From: DASRAP01 sp964503275
GTDB taxonomy: Bacteria > Gemmatimonadota > Gemmatimonadetes > Gemmatimonadales > Gemmatimonadaceae
Direction of reading: 5' to 3'
Assembly (NCBI GenBank): GCA_964503275.1
Contig: CAZCZO010000001.1
Coordinates: forward strand, 124,001 to 188,000
Length of the DNA stretch: 64,000 bases
The position numbers and the translations under genes were made by a program. Shown here piece after piece: positions 44,708 to 51,709 of the stretch; the first letter of the stretch is position 1; each line of letters begins with the position of its first letter. The notes below the pieces were generated by a model, which saw only the letters and a list, made by a program, of their open reading frames with translations, was not told the DNA's origin and did no database searches.

Positions 44708-47445
44708 CAGCCCTGCAACATGGCGAGGCACTCGCCCACCGCCTTCTCGTTGTCGAACCAGTACTCGCGTAGCAACGGCTCGATCTCGTCGCAGATCACG
44801 GACCGATACCAATCCTCGCTGTTGCCAACCGGCGCGGTGGGGCAAAAGAAGCTGTGCCCGATCATGAAGCCGGCGCCGAGGTCCTTGTGGTCGCCGGCGA
44901 TCTTGTGGTTGACGCGGCCTACGCGGTCCATGATTGCCTCGATAACAGCGTCGTCCACACCGTGCTCTGCCAATACTGCCCGGAATCCGGGCGACTGGAA
45001 CGCGGGCGCCAAGGTGCGGAACGCGAACCGCCGCCGCAGCGCAAAGTCCACCATCGCCAGTGAGCGGTCTGCCGTATTCATGAGGCCGAGCACGTGGACG
45101 TTCGCAGGGATGAAGAACGTATCGGTACTTGACTCGGAGTACGTGAGCGGGATGGCGAACTCGGGTCCGCGCTTGTCGCCCTCGATGAGCAGCATGAGCT
45201 CGCCGAACACCTTGCTCAGGTTTCCGCGATTGATCTCGTCGATGATGAACACGTAAGGCAGATCGGGGCGCTGTTGCGCGCGCTGGCAGAACTCGTAGAA
45301 CACCCCGTCGCGGAGCTGAAATCCCCCAGTACCGTGTGGCCGCCAGCCCTGGATGAAGTCCTCGTAGGCGTAGCTCTGGTGGAACTGGATCATCTGCACG
45401 TGGTCATGCCTCTTGGCGCCGATGAGGGCGTAGGCAAGCCGCTTGGCGATGAAGGTCTTGCCGACGCCAGGCGGGCCTTGGAGGATGAGGTTCTTGCGGC
45501 GGCGGATGCTGTGGAGCATGTCGCGGATGTCGTTCTCAGTGAGAAAAGACTCCGCGAGCACATCGGCGATGCTGTATGGCTCAACGACCGCGGTCGGTCC
45601 GGGCACGCCGCCGACCACATTGCTCTCCCCCCACTCGACGAAGCGGTCGTAGGCCGTCATGTCGGTGAGCGTCTTCATAGGCAGCTGCATGTCGCCGGGC
45701 AGCGTCCAATTGCCGCGATAGGTCCACTGCACCGTTCGCGTGTGCCGGTACTCTGGCCGCGTCTCGTCGTAGCGGTAGCCGCTCGTGATGCGGCCGCTGG
45801 CAAGGATACGATTACGTCCCTGCTTGACGTAGATGACGTCGCCCACCTTCATAACGCGGCAGAACTGGTAGCACGCCCACGCATCGTTGGTCGGGTTGTT
45901 GTCGCGAGCGTAGATGTCCTTGATGGTCTTGGCGACCTCAGCCGCAGTTGGGAACACGCGTAGGTCCCCGAGTTCGTCCCAGCCGATCGCGATCTCACCG
46001 CGCTCAAGGAATGCAGGCAGGAGCCGCGCCCCTTCGCCGGCACCGATGACCCAAGTCCGCTCAGTGGCGTCTTGGTCGGCCTGCGAGTCGGGCTGTGTGT
46101 CGTCCGGCCGCAGCGGCCGCTCCGCGACCCTGCTGGGCTTGTCATCTACCGAGATCTCGAACCACTGCGCACGTACGGGCAGGGTGAGATAGAAGTCGAT
46201 CGGGGCCTCCGCAGGGTACAGCTCACAGAGCCGCCGGGCTATAGCGTAGATCCGGTGATCCTGCTCGAGGTGCGTGTCACCAGCGGCGTCCTTCAGGTCG
46301 TCAGTGGTGAGCAAGTGGGAGAACGCGGCGTCCACCCGGTCGCGCTGCGAGCGCGATGCCACCCGCGAGTAGTGCTCGGGGAACAGCAAATGCAGCAAGA
46401 TGTATCGCAGTTGACGAGACGCTGAGCCAGGGAGCTCATCGAACCACGAAGCGAACGCCCACGGGTTGGCCAAAAGAGCGTCCTGTCGCGACGCGGGCAA
46501 TGACTTCCACGCCAGCGCGAAGCGGATCAGCAATTCGAGCTCGAAGGGTCTCCGAACGTTATAGCCCATGCCCGTGCTTCCGATGCCCTCCCCGAACACC
46601 GCCAGCATGGGGTTCGACTCATCCAGCTGATCCCCAGACCAGTTCCAGATCTCGGCGATGAGTCGCCGCTTGGCTGGCCCGCCCATCTTCATGGGGAACA
46701 GCAGCATCAGCCAAAGCATCTCGGCCGCGAGTTTGCGAATTGCTGGTCGGCCACTCATGAGTTGGTCGTGAAGCTTCTCCTCGAAGCTGCGGTCACCGGT
46801 GTCCGGCTGGTCAATGAACTGTGTGACCAGCTCGGCGACGTTCTCTGCAGTCCAGAGTCGCTCCTCACTGAGCACCGACCCGTTGCTGAGCAAACAGCGG
46901 TCGCGCCAGATCGTGATGGCGTCGTAGATCGCGTTCGCTGGGGCATAGCGCCGAAGCACCGGGCCGTCGTACGACTGGCTCCCGGCTGCGGACTGCAGTG
47001 CCAAGAGCGCTCGGGTGGCGACGTTGTCGGGGACCCTCACCCCTGAGCCCTGCGGTGTCCAGTCGAAGTTCCTCAGCGCCGGATCAGCACTGTCACGGGG
47101 ATCAAGTGGCATGCGCTCCGCGGGGTCGATCACGATGTGCGGGGTGAAGAACACGTAGTTCGCCATATCGCCGCGTTCAGCACGGCCGGCGAGATAATGC
47201 GGGAGCTGCTCGGGTTCGCGAGTCGTGACACCGGCCGCGACTAACCCAGGGCGGTCCTTGCCGACGCGCATGATCAGCACGCGGGAGCCGATGGGTAGGT
47301 CGCGGCGAGCGCCAGTGCTCCAGCGCACCGGCGCTGGCGAGCCGGCCGCCAGAGCGCGCGCGACCTCTGGGAGGTCGGTCCAGGACCAGTTGGCCGGGTT
47401 CCAAAGGAGCAGGAAGGTCTGAGGGGGCGTCATCGAGTAGGGCAT
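44707..47445 (-). CDS. mcrB: McrB, GTPase/AAA+ subunit of McrBC with long N-terminal region
   Basis: This is a protein of about 912 residues. The C-terminal third is the AAA+ motor: Walker A QGPPGVGKTF near residue 655, FIIDEINRGN near 731 and NTADRSLAMVDFALRRRF. The N-terminus has FLLLWNPANWSW, typical of EVE/PUA-like base-reading domains. A second such segment (WVIGAGEGARLLPAF; VGDVIYVKQGRN) lies at about residues 470-560. E. coli McrB is only half this length. Recognition of a modified base is thus likely, but which one is unknown. The start is uncertain between 47445 and 47433; no ribosome site decides it. Confidence 0.9.
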   Translation of the reverse strand: MPYSMTPPQTFLLLWNPANWSWTDLPEVARALAAGSPAPVRWSTGARRDLPIGSRVLIMRVGKDRPGLVAAGVTTREPEQLPHYLAGRAERGDMANYVFFTPHIVIDPAERMPLDPRDSADPALRNFDWTPQGSGVRVPDNVATRALLALQSAAGSQSYDGPVLRRYAPANAIYDAITIWRDRCLLSNGSVLSEERLWTAENVAELVTQFIDQPDTGDRSFEEKLHDQLMSGRPAIRKLAAEMLWLMLLFPMKMGGPAKRRLIAEIWNWSGDQLDESNPMLAVFGEGIGSTGMGYNVRRPFELELLIRFALAWKSLPASRQDALLANPWAFASWFDELPGSASRQLRYILLHLLFPEHYSRVASRSQRDRVDAAFSHLLTTDDLKDAAGDTHLEQDHRIYAIARRLCELYPAEAPIDFYLTLPVRAQWFEISVDDKPSRVAERPLRPDDTQPDSQADQDATERTWVIGAGEGARLLPAFLERGEIAIGWDELGDLRVFPTAAEVAKTIKDIYARDNNPTNDAWACYQFCRVMKVGDVIYVKQGRNRILASGRITSGYRYDETRPEYRHTRTVQWTYRGNWTLPGDMQLPMKTLTDMTAYDRFVEWGESNVVGGVPGPTAVVEPYSIADVLAESFLTENDIRDMLHSIRRRKNLILQGPPGVGKTFIAKRLAYALIGAKRHDHVQMIQFHQSYAYEDFIQGWRPHGTGGFQLRDGVFYEFCQRAQQRPDLPYVFIIDEINRGNLSKVFGELMLLIEGDKRGPEFAIPLTYSESSTDTFFIPANVHVLGLMNTADRSLAMVDFALRRRFAFRTLAPAFQSPGFRAVLAEHGVDDAVIEAIMDRVGRVNHKIAGDHKDLGAGFMIGHSFFCPTAPVGNSEDWYRSVICDEIEPLLREYWFDNEKAVGECLAMLQG

Positions 47446-47654
47446 ATGCTGCGGGATGGGCGCTGCGGGCTGAGCGAGTGGGACGGTCACTTCCGGTCGA
47501 TGGACTCGGAGAACGTAGCTGTCGGCTCTGACAGCGGAAGGGGCGGGGGTGGGATCCGTGGGCTCGGGCGCCAGCTGATGCACCGGTGTTCGGGGCCCAA
47601 GCGTCGGCGCAATCTTTGCCTGCGGGCGCTCGGCCGCACCGGCAGTGGCAGAGC

Positions 47655-47810
47655 GTGAAGCGCATCCCGCCGTTCAGGACAGAGGCCGAAGCACGGGCAC
47701 ATTGGGCCGAAGCTGGCTTGACTGATTTAGTCGACCAGTCGAGGGCCCGCCCGGAGCGCCTTCCCAGCCCGAAGCCGTCATCAACGGCGATCTCACGCTT
47801 AAGTTGGTGA
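47655..47810 (+). pseudogene. CopG/BrnA-type antitoxin remnant
   Basis: The frame gives VKRIPPFRTEAEARAHWAEA, then VDQSRARPERLPSPKPSS and AISRLSW before a stop. This matches the N-terminal half of CopG-type antitoxins that continue ISLRLP and a ribbon-helix-helix. The helix part is missing, probably through a frameshift at the end. No toxin gene is present. Confidence 0.5.
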
Positions 47811-47853
47811 ACACATCACCCTCCCTCCGCGGGCGCAGCCCACAGCACGCATC

Positions 47854-48120
47854 ATGATCTTGCTCGAAGTACTCGCGCTCTTCATCCTCGCGTGCGGCCT
47901 CGCCGGTGGAGTGTGGTGGGTGGAGCGTCGATTCGGGCCCCCGGGCTTCGGCAGCTTCTTCGCATCGCTTGCGACGCTCGTCGGCGCCGTGGTCGGTATC
48001 GTGGACGGACAGAAATTGCTCCCTGCGATCTTGGCCGGCCAAGCAGTCTTCTTCTTCATGCTCGGCCGCTACGCTCGGTCCGTGGGTCCATCAGTCGGCT
48101 CCGACCGCCCCTCGAAATGA
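47854..48120 (+). CDS. Small membrane protein
   Basis: This 88-residue protein has two or three hydrophobic helices (MILLEVLALFILACGLAGG; FGSFFASLATLVGAVVGIV; AILAGQAVFFFML) and a short polar tail. No family is recognised. The ATG follows a gap that contains an antitoxin remnant. Reading frame, hydrophobicity and codon use support a real gene. Confidence 0.6.
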   Translation: MILLEVLALFILACGLAGGVWWVERRFGPPGFGSFFASLATLVGAVVGIVDGQKLLPAILAGQAVFFFMLGRYARSVGPSVGSDRPSK

Positions 48121-48289
48121 CGTGGGCCTCCGCGCCTATTGGTACTCACCAAGCGAGGCAAGTGCGGATGACGAAGCTCAGTACTCCCACCTAGGGTCGC
48201 TAGCGGCGAGCACAGGGAACAGGCGAGTCGTTCGCGTCGGCAAGGGCGAGTCCCCGGAACGCAATACCCCCGCGGTCCATTCGCTCAGT

Positions 48290-48856
48290 ATGCCCCACCC
48301 CCTCCTCCCCCTGCTCGGCCTGCTGCTGCTCACCGCCGCCGCCCCCGCCCAACGTCCTCCATCCCCAGCCATGCCCACCACCCTCTTCACCTTCGACCGC
48401 GCCGACGAGCCCGAGTGGCAGGTGGTCAACGATGGGGTCATGGGCGGGCGCTCGGCGGGCTACGTCGCGGTGGCCGATGGACTTTTGCGGTTCAGCGGCA
48501 CACTGGTGACGCAGGGCGGCGGGTTCACGTCGGTGCGGGCGCCGATAGCGGCGGACCTCAGCGGGTTGCAGGGCCTGGAACTACGCGTGCGCGGCAACGG
48601 CCGCCCCTTTGAGGTGGAGCTGGGCGACGGGAAGCGTGGCTTTGGCCGCAACGTGTCGCGGCGCGCGGCCTTCGCAACCACGGACGAGTGGACCGTGGTG
48701 CGAGTGCCCTTCAGCGCCCTACGTAGCAGCATTTTCGGCCGCGCGGTGAACGCACCGCCCATTGACCTCGCGCAGCTGCGCAGTGTGGGGATCTACATCC
48801 TGGACGGGCGCGACGGGCCGTTCTGGCTTGAGGTGGATTACATCAAGGGGTACTAG
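48290..48856 (+). CDS. CIA30-domain protein, secreted
   Basis: This 188-residue protein has a signal peptide (PLLPLLGLLLLTAAAPAQ) and a CIA30-type beta-sandwich (complex I intermediate-associated protein 30 family). Marks are TLFTFDRADEPEWQVVNDGVM split by GGRSAGYV and a C-terminal GIYILDGRDGPFWLEVDYIK. The ATG at 48290 is chosen because it begins the signal peptide; the frame upstream lacks coding character. Bacterial members are thought to bind sugars or act as carbohydrate-binding modules. A decayed partial copy lies 2.1 kb downstream. Confidence 0.85.
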   Translation: MPHPLLPLLGLLLLTAAAPAQRPPSPAMPTTLFTFDRADEPEWQVVNDGVMGGRSAGYVAVADGLLRFSGTLVTQGGGFTSVRAPIAADLSGLQGLELRVRGNGRPFEVELGDGKRGFGRNVSRRAAFATTDEWTVVRVPFSALRSSIFGRAVNAPPIDLAQLRSVGIYILDGRDGPFWLEVDYIKGY

Positions 48857-48921
48857 GCCCGGGCGGGTCATCGAAGCAAAGCGCGCTCGCAGGGTCAGTA
48901 CTTTTCTGGATAGCCCCAGAC

Positions 48922-50076
48922 TCACCGCGAAGCGCTGATCGCCATTTGAACTGTTCGTCCTTGGTCTACACTGCCAATGCCGAGCTGACCGGAGCGGTTG
49001 TCGCCCCAGCAGTACGCTCCGCCAGTGAGGGTGATGCCGCAGGTATGCCCTTCACCGGCGGCCAGCGTACGAAACACGAGGCCGCCGACGACCCGCTCGG
49101 GAGCGGGGCGGCCTTCCGTGGTGCCGTTGCCCAGTCGGTCGCCACCCCAGAGACCCAGCTCGTTGTCGCCCCAACAGAACGCAGCGCCTGCGTCGTCAAG
49201 ACCACAGGCGTGCGTCCAACCCAAAGCGAGACTGACGAAGTTCACTCCTACATCGATCGGTGTTGGCGTTGCGCGAGTCGTAGGGCCAGTATAAGGACGA
49301 CTGTCATACGTGCTGCCCCAACACACAGTCGCGCGGTCGGTGGTGACGCCGCACACGGATTGTCCCCCGGCCGCGAGCGACGTGAACAGGAACTCGCCGC
49401 TGACGGGTCGTGGCCTGGCGTGTCTGGCGGTGCTACCAGTGCCGAGTTGTCCCGACTCGTTCGTCCCCCAGCAATGCGCTTGTCCTGCGGCGAGCCCACA
49501 GGTGTGATTCTCACCGGCAACGATCGCGCTGAACGCCGGAGCGTCGCGAACGGGAGTAGGCACAGTGCGGGCATTGCGCGATTGGCTGCCCAGGTCACCC
49601 GCGCCCATTCCACCCCAGCAGTAGACCACGCCGGAGCGATCAAGTGCACAGCTGTGGCGTCCGCCCGCGACGATGGACGTGAAGTTGTGTTCGCCGACCA
49701 CTCGCACAGGGGCGAGCCGATGAGTCGTCGTTCCGTCGCCGAGCTGTCCGTCGGCGTTACTGCCCCAGCAGTACGCGGTCCCTCCGGCGGTGAGCGCGCA
49801 TGCGTGCTCCGGTGCCGCGCAGCCGAAGCATGTCAGGCCGCGCATCGTGAGCTGTGCAAAGTCGACGTCAGCATGGACGCGGCCTGGCCGCAGCTGCTGG
49901 CGTCCTGTGCCATTGCCAAGTGCGATCCCAGCGCCCCAGCAGAACACTTCGCCCGTCGCAGCGAGTGCGCAGGTGGCACTTCCTGCCGGCGCGATCGCGA
50001 CAAACCCTGGCGGCTCGCTGCTGCGTGGGTCGGTGATGCCGCTGCACGACAGTGCGACGAGCAGGGCAGCCAGCAT
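48922..50076 (-). CDS. RCC1-repeat lipoprotein
   Basis: This 384-residue protein has a lipoprotein signal (lipobox VALSC) starting at ATG 50076. Seven RCC1-type units follow, each with a Cys-Ala/Gly-Leu strand, a YCWG turn and often NxxGQLGDGT: CALTAGGTAYCWGSN, CGLAAGQAHCWGTN and CGITLTGGAYCWGDN are examples. Such repeats form a seven-bladed beta-propeller. The regular Cys pairs suggest intrablade disulfides, as expected outside the cytoplasm. The role is probably binding of another protein; the partner is unknown. Confidence 0.88.
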   Translation of the reverse strand: MLAALLVALSCSGITDPRSSEPPGFVAIAPAGSATCALAATGEVFCWGAGIALGNGTGRQQLRPGRVHADVDFAQLTMRGLTCFGCAAPEHACALTAGGTAYCWGSNADGQLGDGTTTHRLAPVRVVGEHNFTSIVAGGRHSCALDRSGVVYCWGGMGAGDLGSQSRNARTVPTPVRDAPAFSAIVAGENHTCGLAAGQAHCWGTNESGQLGTGSTARHARPRPVSGEFLFTSLAAGGQSVCGVTTDRATVCWGSTYDSRPYTGPTTRATPTPIDVGVNFVSLALGWTHACGLDDAGAAFCWGDNELGLWGGDRLGNGTTEGRPAPERVVGGLVFRTLAAGEGHTCGITLTGGAYCWGDNRSGQLGIGSVDQGRTVQMAISASR

Positions 50077-50410
50077 CCGCGGGGTCCGCCCGCTTCGCGG
50101 AGTCGTCCAGACCTTTGAGTCTGCACCGAGCGCTCCCACACGAGGAACGCAGCGAATCAGTGAGCGCATTGCTGATCAGGGGGCCAGGGAGAGGTCGTGC
50201 GACTGCAGGGGGGGTGGGTCAACGATGCACGCTCGCGGTGGCGGTCGGTATACGTCAGGTGACGTAGGTGGCGGCACGCTCCACGGCCGCAGATGTATGA
50301 CTGCGGCAGCCCGACCGGCAGCCGAGGCCCGGGACCCGTCAGTGAGTGTACGACACCGCCCTGCGCGATCAGCCGCGGAATCATCCGCCGACGGCCCCAC
50401 TTCACACCAT
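50077..50410. other. Spacer between the RCC1 gene and the CIA30 remnant
   Basis: I see no gene or clear signal in these 334 bases. The longer open frames here are antisense or shadow frames of the RCC1 gene. Confidence 0.5.
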
Positions 50411-50659
50411 ATGCTCCTCCCCCTCCTGGGCCTTCGGCTGCGCGCGGCCTTCGCGACCACGGACGAGTGGACCGTGGTGCGCATCCCCTTCAGCGCGTTA
50501 CGCAGCAGCATCGTCGCCCGCACCATTCCCACATTCGCGTGTACGGTCCTCGACGCCGGGGCACTCGCAGCATGCGACGATCGGCATACTCGCTTCATCG
50601 GTCAGGAGCGCCACACGACGCCCCCCACAGCGAACCCACACACCGACCCGCGTCTATAA
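50411..50659 (+). pseudogene. Partial, internally deleted copy of the CIA30 gene
   Basis: The frame starts LLPLLGLRLRAAFATTDEW, fusing the end of a signal peptide to the mid-C-terminal part of the CIA30 protein at 48290. Bases 50440-50511 match 48661-48732 at most positions. The end, after SSIVARTIP, is unrelated. About 100 residues between the two fused parts are missing, so it is a dead copy. Confidence 0.75.
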
Positions 50660-50765
50660 TTCGACGTCAACCGCCCTGCCGTCCCAAAGCCTTCCCACCC
50701 CCCAGCGCCGCGACGCAGGCGCCAGAGCGACCCACCTGTGCTCGCCCACCCGGAGACATCGCCAC

Positions 50766-51146
50766 CTGCGCTCTCCTAAAGCTCTGCTCTGGATAGACTG
50801 CTCGGGCGGTCTGGCCGTCGGCGTCCTCGTGCTGGCGCTCGTCCCGTGGCTGAGCCGGCTCTACGCCATGCCAGTCGGCTTCGTGCTCGCGATGGGTCTG
50901 GCGAATCTCGCGTATGGCGCATTCTCGCTCTCGCTTGCCAGACGCGCCATTCGCCCGCGCGCCCTCCTCGTGCTCTTGGCCTCCGCGAACATCGCCTGGG
51001 CGGGGGTCTGCTTCGTCGCAGCTGCAGTGCTCGCGTCGCAGGCATCGTTCCTGGGCCTCGCCCACCTGGTGCTCGAGGGCATCTACGTGGGCGGCCTCGG
51101 CCTGCTCGAGTGGCGGTATCTCGACGCGTTGGAGACGAGAGCATGA
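50766..51146 (+). CDS. Four-helix membrane protein, unknown
   Basis: This protein of about 126 residues has four hydrophobic helices (LAVGVLVLALVPWL; VGFVLAMGLANLAYGAFSL; ALLVLLASANIAWAGVCFV; LGLAHLVLEGIYVGGLGLLEW). The start is uncertain: no ATG or GTG is found before the first helix, so a rare start such as CTG at 50766, or one further upstream, must be used. An ATG after the first helix would cost a membrane span. No family name can be given. Confidence 0.6.
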   Translation: MRSPKALLWIDCSGGLAVGVLVLALVPWLSRLYAMPVGFVLAMGLANLAYGAFSLSLARRAIRPRALLVLLASANIAWAGVCFVAAAVLASQASFLGLAHLVLEGIYVGGLGLLEWRYLDALETRA

Positions 51147-51173
51147 GCGGCTCCGGGACGCACCAACCCCCCC

Positions 51174-51599
51174 CTACCGCCTCCGAAGCACCAGCGACGC
51201 CCCATCCAGCGTACCCACCATCGCCGTATCGCCCACGACGAGTGCGCGCAACGTGCGCACCTGCATCGGCACGACGATCGAGTCTGGACTGAAGATGCCG
51301 TTCGCGTACGCGTACTGTGTTTCGCCCGAGCGCGTCTCGCTCGTGGCACGATTGATGTAGGTGAACCGGCCGGGACCCATGCAGGTGACAGAGCCGTGGC
51401 AGGACTCACCCCTGGAGAGGACAAGCGTCAGCTCGACTGGGCCCGACTCGCCGGCCCAGGTTCCCGGGTAGCCGTGCCCCGGTTGCAAGGGGACGCGGTC
51501 GCCCAACGGTCCGAGTGACGGGCCAGCGCAGGCTGCCGAGATGATGCCCATCGCGGCGAGGGCAAGGGGGCACAGGCGCGACCAATGAGCAGGGATCAT
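51174..51599 (-). CDS. Small lipoprotein, unknown
   Basis: This 141-residue lipoprotein has the lipobox ISAAC after a hydrophobic signal. The mature part is beta-rich (GTWAGESGPVELTLVL; ALVVGDTAMVGTLDGASLVL) with a Cys pair (SCHGSVTCMG), resembling small lipocalin-like envelope proteins. It is convergent with the four-helix membrane gene and diverges from the ethanolamine lyase gene. Confidence 0.7.
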   Translation of the reverse strand: MIPAHWSRLCPLALAAMGIISAACAGPSLGPLGDRVPLQPGHGYPGTWAGESGPVELTLVLSRGESCHGSVTCMGPGRFTYINRATSETRSGETQYAYANGIFSPDSIVVPMQVRTLRALVVGDTAMVGTLDGASLVLRRR

Positions 51600-51709
51600 G
51601 CGGTGGACCGGTCGACGGGGGTGAGTGCAGTGCAGATCTGCCAGAGACTACCTTCGGCCGTCGACCGGCGCGATACGTCGGATGACGTAGCCGCGATAGG
51701 ACCTGCAAG

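Noticed and set aside
48946..50118. 390-residue plus-strand frame
   Set aside because: It is the antisense shadow of the RCC1 gene, whose repeats are clear on the other strand.
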